Source of the DNA: Dipetalonema caudispina
Lineage: Eukaryota > Nematoda > Chromadorea > Rhabditida > Onchocercidae
Reading direction: 5' to 3'
Assembly: GCA_013365325.1 (NCBI GenBank)
Contig: JABVXV010000540.1
Location: forward strand, 1-28,874
Length of the DNA stretch: 28,874 nucleotides
A program made the position numbers and the translations under genes. Numbering within the stretch: the first letter of the stretch is position 1; each line of letters begins with the position of its first letter. The notes beneath the pieces were generated by a model that did no database searches, was not told the origin of the DNA, and was given only the letters and a program-made list of their open reading frames with translations. Of the stretch, positions 11,534-24,400 are shown piece after piece.

Positions 11534-11625
11534 ATTGGACTAGATCAGATGAACGAATTGAATCGGATATTACAATTACTGATTCTGTTCAATTCCAAGG
11601 GTCTAGAATTGATGTATTTAAATGA
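11534..11625 (+). other. Unassigned coding-like segment, possible terminal exon
   Basis: The frame encodes a charged, mixed-composition peptide (W-T-R-S-D-E-R-I-E-S-D-I at its start, ending D-V-F-K, then TGA). An AG at 11532-11533 (TTTCGATTAG) could be a 3' splice acceptor. The frame stays open back to 11476. Composition is more protein-like than the surrounding A/T tracts, but no family is recognised and no partner exon was found. It may be a last exon of an alternative HOT-like transcript, a small gene remnant, or chance. Confidence 0.22.
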
Positions 11626-11740
11626 TGACAATTTTTGTTTCTAAATATTTATCGATTGCAACCATAATTAATAATAACCGCTTTGCCTAACAGTATATGA
11701 CTGAATGTTTATAATCGTCGTTGCATAAATGAAGAAGAGG

Positions 11741-11763
11741 AATTTAAATTTAAATTTAAATTT
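11741..11763. repeat. (AATTTA)n palindromic hexamer repeat
   Basis: Nearly four AATTTA units form a self-complementary run, which can fold on itself. Confidence 0.8.
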
Positions 11764-12448
11764 GTAGAAAAAAAAAAAGGTTTTTTTTTCGCTTTTTACA
11801 CTATTAATTCACATGGGTTTGAATAAAATACGAATTCGAGAAGCGAAAAAAAAAAAAAAAGAAATTTACGTGAATTGATAGAAGAAGGAAGAAAAATTAA
11901 GAAAAAAATGAAGATAAATTAGGGAAAAATAAAAAATATTTTGCATGATGCAGCAATGACAGTAATAATAATTGAACATAATGAAGAGACAAATCGTTAA
12001 TTATTGTAAAATTTGACTAAATATTTGCTAAACAACAAAATTTAAAGTAAGAAAAGATAAACATCGTTAAGTGCTACGGTAACATTCTAATATATACTCA
12101 GATTGTAGTTGTACTCTTTCACTCATTTTCTTCTGAAATTGATGAAAAAGTTTGAGAGAATTTATTGTACCATTAAAATTTATAGAGTCGAATTTTATTT
12201 TATCCGTTACAATTTATGCTCTATTATGGCAGGTAGACAGCTAACATATATACTAAAATGGCAGTTTGAGCAACGGGGAATTTAGCTGCATGCAAAACAA
12301 AGGGGCAATTTTTTAGTAGGGATAGTTGTTGCAATGATGAAGTATAGCAATATTGATTTTTTTTTTTTTTTTTTTGTTTTTTTTGGAGGAAACCTTTAAA
12401 ATAATTTAAGTATTAATAGCACATAATCATTAATCCAAAAATGTTTAT

Positions 12449-12742
12449 ATGTGTATATGTAAGCAAAGTTCTAAAAAAAAAAAAAAAACTTGCAAATTAA
12501 ATCATACAATAGAAGGAAGAAAGAAAAAGAAAAATAAATCTCACGCTAAAACAACGGATCCAAAATCAATACGTACACGTATGAGTATATTACGCATTGG
12601 CATACAAAAGGATCGAAACGTTGAATTGACGTGTGAAGATTTCAGTGATTATATTCGTCGAATGAAAAAAATGTTAACTTTATGCGTAAACATATTAGTT
12701 TGGTTTTCTTTTTTTTCTTTCATTTATACAATGAAAAAATAG
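12449..12742 (+). CDS. Hypothetical ORF with coding-like central part
   Basis: The frame has 97 codons from an ATG at 12449. The N-terminal third is lysine-rich because it crosses A tracts and is doubtful. Roughly 12541-12690 looks better: balanced residues, mixed third-position bases and CGT/CGA arginines, with the segment R-I-G-I-Q-K-D-R-N-V-E-L-T followed by CEDFSDYIRRMKKM. After that the frame becomes hydrophobic and T-rich. A donor-like GTAAAC follows TTATGC near 12685. No family is recognised. It may be one exon of an unannotated gene, a decayed fragment, or chance. Confidence 0.27.
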   Translation: MCICKQSSKKKKKTCKLNHTIEGRKKKKNKSHAKTTDPKSIRTRMSILRIGIQKDRNVELTCEDFSDYIRRMKKMLTLCVNILVWFSFFSFIYTMKK

Positions 12743-13181
12743 CACTTATCGATTATTGATTGATTATATTAAATTGAATTGACAAGACATTGGCGCAAAA
12801 AAAATAAACAAAAAAAAAACGAAAAAGATTGTGATCAAAATTTGTTAATAATAACAAATCATAAATATTTACTGTAAAAGAAATGGATATTATTTGTATA
12901 TGTTTGTTTATGCATATATGATAGCTAATTAAGGAAGCAAAAAAAAAAAAAAAAATAAAGAAAAAAAAGAAAAAAAAGTCAAATTATTTTTACTAAAAAA
13001 AAAAAAAAAATTTTCATTTCTGTTTTATCAAAATTAGGAAAAAATAAAAGAGAGAGAAATAAAAATAGAATTAAAAAAATTTTTTTTTTCCTACTAATAT
13101 ATTTGAAATTTTATAAAAATGAAAAAATAAAAAAAAAGAAAAACAAAAGAAAAAAGTTAAACATTATATCATTCTCATTAT

Positions 13182-13183
<2 letters not shown>

Positions 13184-13214
<31 letters not shown>
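13184..13214 (-). repeat. A31 tract in paramyosin 3' region
   Basis: A run of 31 T on the plus strand reads as A31 on the paramyosin sense strand, about 185-215 bases past the stop. It is a likely internal oligo(dT) priming site and could mislead 3'-end mapping. No AATAAA precedes it on that strand. Confidence 0.85.
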
Positions 13215-13220
<6 letters not shown>

Positions 13221-13229
13221 AATAATTCA

Positions 13230-13285
13230 TCTCTCTTCTTCTTCTTCTTCATTACTATTATTATTATTATTATTATTAATATTAT
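13230..13285. repeat. (CTT)n/(ATT)n triplet repeats in paramyosin 3' UTR
   Basis: A short CTT run is followed by about nine ATT units. It lies just downstream of the paramyosin stop on the minus strand, so it is probably transcribed in the 3' UTR. Confidence 0.8.
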
Positions 13286-13397
13286 TCGATGAAAGTATTA
13301 GTAATAAGAATAATGTAAGTAATGAAAATAAATTATTAGTAGTAGGAATAGCTGTTGTTATCTTTTGTTGACATATGGTGCTAATCGATTCATTTAT

Positions 13398-13583
13398 CTA
13401 TTGCTCATCTTCGAGAACGTAAATTTTCGACGCTGAAGCATTTTTCCCGGTAACAACTGACGAACGATGTTTTGCACGAATAAGATGTAATGAACTTTCA
13501 GCTTGATCAGCACGACCTTCAGCATCTTCCAATTCACGTTGATATCGACGTACTCGTTGAAGATTAGCCATCGTTAAAGATTC
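13398..13583 (-). CDS. unc-15: unc-15 exon 17: rod end and C-terminal tail
   Basis: The exon has 61 codons plus TAG. The first ~40 residues finish the coiled coil ([20 protein letters not shown] onward). The rest, from about [13 protein letters not shown], lacks heptads and is the short non-helical tail. The acceptor is TTTGAAG, weaker than the usual TTTCAG. Confidence 0.95.
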   Translation of the reverse strand, partial: ESLTMANLQRVRRYQRELEDAEGRADQAESSLHLIRAKHRSSVVTGKNASASKIYVLEDEQ

Positions 13584-16500
13584 CTTCAAATAATAATAAT
13601 TATTGATATGAAACATTTTTTGGCCATTTTTTTTTTTCTTTCTTTAATTTTTTTTTTTTGTTTCATTAAAAATTTCGAAATTTTAAATTTAATTACATTT
13701 GCAGTGATAATATACGTTAAATATATTGTTAAATGATATGTTATATAGTAGTAAAGGAAATTTGTAAATTTAAATTATTTGTAAAAGAAAAAAAAGTCCT
13801 TTACAAAATGAATAAAAATGTAAAAAATTTTTTAAAAACTTACAGCTTCCCCAAGTTGCCTCTTTTGAATGTTCAATTTTTCAAGAAGCCTATCAGCAGT
13901 ATCTTGTGCCATCACAAACATTTTATGCTCTTCATCAACTTGCATTTGAACCTCTTTGATGCGTCGATCTTTCTTTCGAAGCGCACCTTGCGTTTCCTTA
14001 TGTCGACGTGTTTCTTCATCTAAAGCAGTTTCCAAATCACGGATACGTGTTTCAAGTTTAGCAATTACACGTTTACCACCTAATAAAGCTGCAGCTTCAG
14101 CTTCTTGAATTTGCACTTGTAATTGTTTTACCTGAAATAAAATTATGATGAAATAATGAATTTGCTACTTATTTTAATGATATAAAAAAACTTCCAAAAA
14201 TAAGTAAAATTTTAAAAATTTTAACAATTGCAAAATTTATCAAATTTTATATATAATTTTCGATATTTTTAATAAATATATGATTTAAATTAAAATTTTA
14301 CAAGAAAAAATTTTCATTTTCCTCACCTGCTCTTCTAACGATTTCCTGAGAGCATCAATTTTCATGGAATGTTCCTGTTCCTCATGAAGTTGTTCAACAG
14401 CTCGAGCTGCATCAGCTAAAGCGCGATTAGCCCGCTCATCCGCGGCATGTAATTCTTTGGTTGCTTCATCCAAATCAGCTTGTGCCGTAGATAATTCAGT
14501 TTCCAATTTATTTTTGATTGCTGTTAAATTATTGTTAACCGATACCAAATCAGCAATACGAACCTTAAAAGAAAAAAAAATAAATAAATAAATAAAAAGT
14601 AAATCTAAAACGGAAAAAGAAAATGCTTGACAAATATAATTTTATAATTTTAATTAAATCCTATGAAAGCGTAACTGATTGCATTGAAGATGATTTCGGA
14701 TGAATGAATTGATAGTAATAATGAATGATCAAAAAAGAAAAAGTACCAGAAAAATTGAATCATTTCAGGATTTCCTTAATACTATCAGTTGAAATGATAT
14801 TTTTAGAAGTACTTACATTAGCCTCTTCAAGATCAATTTCAGCTTGTTTACGAGCACGAATTGCATTATCAAGTGCAACCTTACATTCTTCCAATTCGGC
14901 ACTTAGCGCAGATACCTTACGTTGCGCCAAAGCATACTAAAAATTTCACATTTCACGTCATTTCATGATATATTTAACTTTTGTAAATAAATGGAAGCAA
15001 ATATATCGATATATACTCGAGGTATTTTGTTATATAATTTTATTAAATTTTGGAGAAAATTGAAAATTTTATAGAAGTTCGTTGATTTTTTTTTTATGGA
15101 ATTTTAAAAGAGGAGAAAAAAAAATAAAATCAAAAATTTTGCTCAATTCCTAACACAAAATTTCATCTCTTTCATACTGTACGAAATACAGTTTTATTTA
15201 TAAATTTAACAATTTTAAATAAATGAAAACTTAGTATTTGTTTTTGAAATCTAATAGCGGATAGATTAAGCAAATAACAGCTATCATATATAAATTATGC
15301 AAAATTTTTCGTATTTTTTTACTCCTCAATGAAATAATTTTGTTATTTCTTAAAAATATAGCAAAAGAAATTGTTTACAGTTTAGAATATTATTGTTATT
15401 TCATTTTCCAAGCAATTATATGAAAAAAAAAAAAAAAAAATAATAACACTAAAAGCGATAACGGTAATTTTGCATATCAAAAATCAATTAAAAATCAATT
15501 CACCTGATCAAGGGTTTGTTGTAATTGACGTTGAGTATCTTCAAGTGATGCCTGCAGTACTTTAAGTTGTTCACTCTGTTTTTTGATCGTTTTTTGCGCT
15601 TCAATATTTGCTCGATTCAAATTATCAACAGTCATTTCAAGTTCGGCAATTTCTGCTTGATACTTTTTCTTCAAACGTGCAATTTCTGCCTGAAGTTGGA
15701 AAATTTTATTAGTTCAAATTTTATTTGAACTGAACAAGATAAACAAAACAAAATATGTAAAGAATTTTATTGTTTTAAATTTTTTAAATTAAATTATTTC
15801 ATCCTTCTTACCTTCATACGTGCTTCAGCATCAGCTAACGCAGCTGTTAGGCGATCGATTTCAAATTGCATATTCTTACGAAGTGCTTCCATTTCTTCTT
15901 CCTAAAATTCATAAATGAATTAATTGATTGAAATAGAAAAATCATTTATGCAGTACAATTCATATTTTTTTATATATAAATGTGCAAGTAATTCGATGAT
16001 TTAAATGAATTTATATGGAATGAATTACTTCTTCAAAAAAACAAGTTTGATTGCAAAATTTACTTCAGTAAATTCATATTTACAAATTTACCTTCTCTTG
16101 CAAACGACGCTCCATTTCGATGCGTAGTTGTTGCAGTTCAGCAAGCGCACGTTGTGCACGATTCTCAGCATCACGTCGTGCTGCTTCAGATTCCTTCAAC
16201 GCTGTTTGCAATTCACGAATTTCACCAGCTAATCGAGCATTCTCAAGATCAAGCTCATGCAATTTACGATTTGCATCAGCAAGTGCTTCTTTAGCTTCAT
16301 GTAAATCATCTGAAATATGATTCGATTTTGTAAAATTTAATTCTTTTTCCATTTTACTAACACTTTCGCAATTTTTTTTTTTCTTCTATCGTTTAACGGA
16401 ATATCGAAATTTCCCATATGTAATCAATCATTCGGATAATTTTCCCTCATTCTTTCTCCCTCTTAATCCTAATCGTTATTTCATCTCAAATTTTAAACCT

Positions 16501-19500
16501 TGTAATTTTTTATTTTCTCGAGCTAAAGCTTCCTTCTGCTCTACAGCTTTCTCGTACAAATTTTTCATCTTCTGTAATTCTGCCAATGCAGCACGAGCTT
16601 CTCGTTGTGCTGCTTCAAGCTCAACGGTAAGTTCATCGATACGTACCTAAAATTTGCATGCTATATTTCAAATTTAATTCAAATAATAAATCAACAAATG
16701 AATAAATAATAAAACTTCTATGGGAATTTTTTTTTTTTTTTTGTGAAAAAAAAGCATAAAAATGATTCATAGCAGAAATAGTTGCATTTTTAATTTTAAT
16801 TTTATTTAATAATAATTATGTCTAAAAATTATTTGCAATATTTACTAAATAATATATTATAGGAATAGTAAAAGATATACTTTAAGTTCATTGACAGTTT
16901 TTTCGAGTTGTTCTTTAGCTCGTTCAAGGATTGCAATCGTATTTTGTGCTTTTTCTAAATCAACAATAAGCACTTCAACTTCACTTTGCAAACGTGACTT
17001 AGCTTTTTCAAGTTGTGAAATTTTTTGTAACATTATTTCAATTTGCTCCTCATATTCAGCTTGTTTTTGGAGCATTTTCTTTCGTAAATCTTCAACCTGA
17101 AAAAAAAATACGATAAAAAGTAGTAAAAATAATTAATTTAAAGAGGAAAAACTGAAATTTTAAGCCTAAAAATATGATCTAAAATGAAACAGTTTATAAT
17201 TATAAACAAAATAAATTAGCAAAGATTATGTTTTTCCAGAAAATAAATAACGCTTATAAATCCTAATTAGGAAAATTAACAAAAGCGGGTTGATAAATTT
17301 CTCATTATTGTAACAGTAAATGAAACTGAAAAACAAATGTTTATCTTTTCTTATACAATTAGAGTTCTAATTTTTTAATTTTTTCAAAAATATATAGTAA
17401 AAATGCAACAAAAGAATAAAATTGGAAAGTTTAATTTTGTACAATTTAAAATTATAAAATCAATTTTATATAATTTCATTTCAAAATTAAAACTTTTTGC
17501 GAACCTCTTCATGATGAAGAGCAACTTCAGCATCAAATTTGCTCTTCCATTGGGTAATCTCAGTATTTGCTAAAGCAAGTTTATGTTCAGCTTCTGCACG
17601 AGCAGCTGATTCTTCATCCAGTGCGGTACGGACGGAATCCAATTCCAGTTGTACTTGATGAAGTTGTGCTTGAAGTTGAGAACGTTCCTAAAATAAAAAA
17701 AAAAAAACAAAATTACTTTTCAATTTAAGACAGAAAAGAAAGAAAAAAAAAATGAAAAAAAATTTTTTTTAACGAAACCAATTTATTTTTTTCTGAAATT
17801 ATTCCCAAAAATTTCAACAATTCATAATTTAACTGGTTCATATCTTTTACATTTTAATTAAACGGACAAGCGATTTTGTTTTTTTTTTTTGGAAATAAAT
17901 TGATTTTATACAAAAAAAAAAAAAAAAATTTGATAGATAGAAGAAAAAAAGAGGAGGAAAACGTACACGTTCAGCATCTTCCAAACGTCGACGTGCTTCT
18001 TCGAGTTGTTGCGCAAGCTGATATTTGACGTGTTGCAAATTATCCAATTGTACTTTTTGGTCATGAATCTTAAAAAGATTGATAATGAATGAATGGAATA
18101 ACTAAATTAGATAAGTAGATATAAGATTATATTAATTGTATTCAAGCAGGAATGAAATAAACCTGTAGCAAAAAAAAAAAAAAAAACAAAATAATTATAC
18201 AGATAATATTATTAAAAATCAGTAATTTTTTCACATTGAAATAAATCATTTCTATCATAAAATTATTCTTTCCATGTAGCATTTAGGAATGCAAAAATAA
18301 AAATTAAATTTTGAATAAATGATGAGTAGAAAATGGAACGAAGGAAATGAATTATTCGTACCGAAAAATTGCTTAGTTCTGGCACTTAAGAATGCAAAAA
18401 ATGAAATCGAATTTTGAATAAATGAAGAATTCGAGATAGAAATGATAAAGAAGTAATAGAATAAATGGATGAATGGTAAAAATTTATTATCATATTGATT
18501 AAAAGATAATTTTAGTACGTATCACCATTCTATGTCTTCAAAAAACATTGCTACATGAATTGATACCATATGGAAATCTTTTTGAAGAAATAAAATAATG
18601 ATAGGAATTGTTATGCCTATTTGTTTTTCAAATCTTTTATATCTGAAATTGCTAAAATATGAAAGTTGAAATATTATTTGAATGTAACCGGGTATACGAA
18701 ATGAAAATCTAAGTGTAACCTAAACGTGAAATGTTAATCTTATCTTTAAAACCTAACCTGAACAACTAGATAAGCGCAAAATATTCAGTAATTTTTGTTA
18801 AAAATTTATTAATACGTAAGCAAATTGAATAATTAGAGAGAAAAAAAAGCACTTATAATAAGTGAAGAAGAAATCTTAAAAAGTAAATTTTATGAATTGA
18901 ACTTTTTTTTTTTTTTAATATTGCATGCCAAAACTTTTTTTTATCTAATTCATAGCATTTTATTTCAATTGCCATTCAATTGTATGATAATTTCTTCGAA
19001 TTTCAAATCATTCATTTTCAATAACTTTTTTTATTTTTCATCACAAACTTTCAAATATCTTTTTCTTTTTTTCTTGAATATTATTTTGAAATTTTTACTT
19101 GGTAAAAAATATTTTGAACTATTTTCACTCCTGTATCATAAAATTTACAACAATTTTATCTTATCGAATATTTGTTAAAATATTAAAATTATACAATGTT
19201 CAAATTGTCATCTCAATAATATCAAACCTCTTTGAGAAGATCATTATTTTCAGCCTGCAAACGTTGGCGTTGTTGAGCTAAATCGTTGACATGTCGATTT
19301 AAATCTTCCACTTTATTACTCAATTCGATAGTTTGGGCTTCAAAACGTTCTGCTGCTTTTTCCGCCAAATGCTAAAATTTGAGCGGAATGAATGCTTAAC
19401 AAATAAGTGACCTTATTCATTATTAATTTTTAATTACTAATAAATCAATTCATTAATTCTTTTGAAAATATTATCAAGAATGAAAGAAAGAGAGAGAGAG

Positions 19501-21408
19501 AAAAAAAGAAGCTTATTTCCGATAAAAATGTTTAAAATCGAGAAAGAGATGAGAAGTTATTTTTAGCGTATATTTTAACGAATAGTTCAACCAACAACTA
19601 TACTTTACAAATTTTTTTCGTTTAAAGAAAAAAAAAGAAAAATGAAAAAAAAATTTTTCGTTTAGCTAAAACACTACAGCTGTTAATCATTTATCATCCA
19701 AATATACTACAAAAAATTTTTAGTAATAAAAAAAAAAGAAAAAAATTGGTGATAATTCTATTGAAATTTAATAATCTATAAGATAATTCAAGATGAAATA
19801 ATTTAAAAAAAAAAAAAAAAATGTTTAATAATAACTTTTTTCTATCATTCTGTTAATTTTTTTTTTTTTTAGTTATAACAACTTTTGTAAATGTTCCCAA
19901 TATTTTTGCATTTTTTTTCTTTCTTTTTTCCATTAATATTTATTCAAATGTTGAAGAGAAAAAAATTGCTAAATTAAATAAATATGTTCGATATTTTCTT
20001 TTTTTTTTACGTCTAATCTATCGTTTTCATTTCCGTTTAAAACTTTTTTCTGTTTATTTCAAAAAAAGAAAAATTTAATATGTAAAGTAATAAAAATGTT
20101 ACATTTCTTTTGTTTCGTTTTTTTTTTCTTTTTCTACCAACTTTTAAAATTTGCGTTTAAAAAATGTTTTTTTTTTTTCTCATTTTTAAAACTTCATTTT
20201 TTTTTTATTTATTAAAGCAAATGTGCTGCAATTATATTTTTAATTTTGATATAAAATTGATTAGTAAATATGTATATTTCTTAGCGAAAAAAATATATGT
20301 GTATAATAGCATCGATTTCAGATAATTGTGTTCCTGCAGAATATTTATTTTGTATGAAATTGAATTTTCTTGATTAAATGAAATGCACAGGGATAATAAG
20401 CTATTTATTATTCGGTTCTATCTTTATCAAATTTCAATGTCCTATTAATATTTCATTCATTATTCAATTTTTATCGACTAAACAATTAGTATTTTCTTTA
20501 ATTTTTGCCTGTTTGTTTATTTTTTTTACTCCTATTTTTTCTTTTTCTTTTACCTCATATTTAATGTCATTACAAAAAAAAAAAAAAAAAAAAAAAAACA
20601 AAAAAGAAAAGAAAAGGAAAAAATTCAAAGTAAAGTAATCATTAAAAGTTGTCTCTGATCATTGAACATTTACAATTCAAGGATAACTTTTCAAAGCTAT
20701 CCAATTCTTTCTTTATTTTTTTTTTTTTTATCCAAAAAGCTGTGTTTCTTTCTTTTAAATTTTTAAATTTAAGCTAAACTTACTTTTCTTTTCACTATTA
20801 CAATTTTTCATTTCCTTCTTTGTTTCATCCATGAAAGAGTGAAAGAAAGAGGAAAAGAAAGAACAGACAGAAATTTCTGGTCAATTTAACAAATTGTATA
20901 CTATTCCGGTTGAATTCACAAAAGTAAGCCAAGAATAAATAAATAATACTAAGGATTTATCATTGTTTGTTTTATATATTAAAAAAGGTCGTTTTTTTTT
21001 TTTTTTTTTTTTCATTGCAAAAGATTCATTTTAGGATTTAAAAATGTTTAATTTCTTTTTTTTTTTTCTTTTTTTTTTTCTCACTTCTCTTCCATCACCT
21101 ATATTCTTTCATTTTCTTTTCGTTTCTTTTATCATTTAAACATTATTATCATTACATTTATCAAAAGTTAAAAGAGAGAGAGAGAGAGAGAGAAAAAAAA
21201 AAGAGAAGAAAGGTGGAGGGAAGATTAAAAAAAAGTGGAAAATAAAAAAAAAAAAAAAAGAGGGAGAAAACGAAAAGGAGGAGCAGGGACAAAGCGTCAC
21301 CTTATCCTTTTGAAGCTGATCAATTGTCGCAGTAAGCTCAATTACTTCATGTTGCAGACGCTGACGTTCACGGTCAATTCTGAAATTTCCAACAATTCTT
21401 TATGGTTC

Positions 21409-21459
<51 letters not shown>

Positions 21460-24400
21460 TTTTTTTATTTCCAATAAATTCTTTATAATTCGTTTTTTCT
21501 TTTTCAATTACCAACAAATTCTTTGTGGTTCGTTTTTCGTTTTTTCACAAAAAGTTTTTCAATTAAAATTTTCGTTTCAATGTATAATTTTTTGAAACAT
21601 AATTAATACATAGTGAATGAAATAATCAAGTTAATTTCATTTCTTTCTCAATCATTTACTGCTAGTTACTATTGGTATTAATTATTAGTAATTATTGTTT
21701 CCTTTTAATTTGGTAGGATTTTCATCATAATTAATTTGGAAAGAAAATTGCTATATGATTAATATTTCATATATGCTGTACTAAATCATTGGAAAAAGCA
21801 ATGTGTAATTAACTAATTAAGCAAAGCAAATTTCTCTCTAATGATAAGTTTCTTATCTCTTTTCCTTCTTTTTCCCGTTTTTTGTTCTCTTAAATATGCA
21901 AGTAATATACATTTCTAATCAATAATAACTCATTAAAATAATAATTAATACATTTAATCTAATTTATGCTAATTATTTAAATCTTTCTCTTTACTTTTTT
22001 TTTTTCTTTTATATTAACAAAAATCAAAAGCAAAAAAAGAGGAAAGAAAAATATTGCTGAACGAAAGTATCAATTTTCATATTCAATTATTTTTCTTTTT
22101 TAAAAAAAAAAAGATAAACCAACGATTATTTTGCTTTTTCAAATTTTTTCAAACTATCTGTTAAACTAATAGCAAAATGTAAGAAGCCTAAACTAACTGC
22201 TAATTTCATTTCTTTTAGTATCATCCTATTTATTACGACAATTTTAAGCAAAACATATCATCTTTTCTTTTCAATCCTTCAATCCCCGCTTTCTATATCT
22301 CTTGCATTCTTTTCACCTCCCGCTATTTGCTATCATTTAAATTTTGAAAAAAAAAAAAAAAAGAAAAGGGAAAAAAAAAGAAGTAAAAATATTTAAAGAA
22401 TAAAATTTGATGAATAGATGAACGAAAATTTTGAAATATTTTGTATTAATCATTTTAAAAGGATGTACTTTTTCTTCCTTTTTTCTTTTTTTTTTTTACT
22501 TAATTAAAAAAATTTGGCCGAAAGAAAAAAAAAAAAAAAGAAGAAAATTCTACAAAAATTAAACGAAAAAAAGAATGAAAAAAGAAAATGAAAAAATAGG
22601 AAATTTATGATTTAAAGAAAATTAATAAATAAAAAAAAACAAACTTTGAATTTTTCTTTTGTAATTGTTCAATCTGTTCAGCATAATCAAGACATGCATC
22701 CTGATGTTTTTTACGTAAAACATTCATTGCATCTTCATTTTCCAATTGTGATTCTTCCAAAAGTTTGCGTAATTTTTGCAATTCAGCTTCACGTTTACGA
22801 TTTGATTCGATCTAAATTTTACGAAATAAAAATTAAAATTTTATTGAACAAATAGATTAATTAGATAGCAAGCAATTAAATAAGATAAGCAAATTGCTGA
22901 TAATTTTTGATTCCTTTTGAGCATGTAAATTATTATATTTTCCATGAGAAGTAAATTTGCTAATAATTTATTAATTATTATAAAAATAATTAATAGCATT
23001 GCTATTCATATGTATTTATGTAATGATAAATTTACGTTATTATATATGTTAGGCATACAATAAAAAAAGAAAAAAGTGAAAAATTAATTCTTAATATCTA
23101 AAATATATTGAATAAAATTTTTTTTTTTTTGAAAACATTGAAAAATAATGAATGAATTATTAATGAAACGTATGTTTTTTTTTTTTACATATCGTCATTT
23201 TAATTAAAATGAAATAAAGTAGAAATTTTATTGTTTCATTGAAGGAAAAAATGAAATGATTAAAATATACATGAAAGCATTTTAATATCATCTAAATAAT
23301 AAAAAAATTTCCAGAGATTTTATAAAATATTAGAAATTATTACCTGGCTATCAGTAGTACCTTCGGCATCTTCAAGTCTATCCGTTAATGCTATCAGTTG
23401 TACGCTAAGATCTGCCCTTTCTCGTTCGATCTGAAACCGTTAGGTATAAATTTGCTAAGCAAATATATATCTAACAATGGTAAAAATTTCTCAAATTTGG
23501 AAATTAAATACATTTTATTAGATTACTCACATTGTTGATTCGATTTTTCGTCCCTAATATTTCCTTTTAATTTAAACAAATTCTTGAAATAAATATTAAA
23601 TTTCAACATTTTTAGTATCTCATTTCTGTAACAAATGTTTTTGCTTCAATCTTTGTTGAGATAAAATAAAATGCTTACTCTATTTCGAAGTTCACGTTCG
23701 GATTCGAGATCTTCTTGCAGTAGACGAATCTTGTCCTAAAATATCAAAAAAAAAAAGGTAATTGATTAAAGTTGGGTAATAATGGCTAAATAAGAATTAT
23801 AAAAATAAAAAAGTAGAATAATTGACATAATAAAATGGGAATAAATTTAAGCTACCATAAGATGAATGAATACATTCATACATTTTTCAAATATTAAAAT
23901 TTTGATCTTATTCAACGAATTTGAATTTTCCTTTTACCAAATTTTACCCAAAGTTTTACGCTGCGAATGATTTACTGACACTAGCAAATCAAATTAATTT
24001 AATTTTTATCAAACATATTTATCAATTAACTGGTCTTTCAGTTGAAATTAAGCAAATCATTAATTTTTCCTTTTTTTATTTAGATTTTTTCATTTAAAAC
24101 ATTGGGAAGAAATGGATAATTTCGAATTTTGCATCATTTGAAAGATTGAAAATTTCTTGAAGTAACAAATTTAAGTAACATGAACTAGATGACATGGTAA
24201 TGAAAATATATTTTTAGCTAGGAAAGAATATAAATTAATTCAAAATTTCAGCAAACAATACAGATGTATACGCGCATATACTTTGATTATTTTAAGTTCC
24301 ATTTAATTGGGAGAACAAAAACTGAAATTTTTGAATGAAATATTTAATAAGTTGTTATGTTACTTCCAGAAAATAACGCTGATTCAATGCGTTTATTATT

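Larger units (their letters stand above)
10547..13397. other. Convergent intergenic region
   Basis: This region separates the two tail-to-tail genes. It holds the HOT-like 3' UTR and the paramyosin 3' UTR. The latter reads 13397 downward on the minus strand and contains CTT and ATT triplet runs at about 13230-13285 and an A31 tract on that strand. It also holds a T-rich periodic block (10850-11115), a palindromic AATTTA repeat (11741-11763), and two coding-like segments that I cannot assign. Confidence 0.7.

Noticed and set aside
16120..16320. Plus-strand Ser/Arg/Ala-rich frame
   Set aside because: Antisense shadow of paramyosin exon 11.
16891..17100. Plus-strand frame
   Set aside because: Antisense shadow of paramyosin exon 9.
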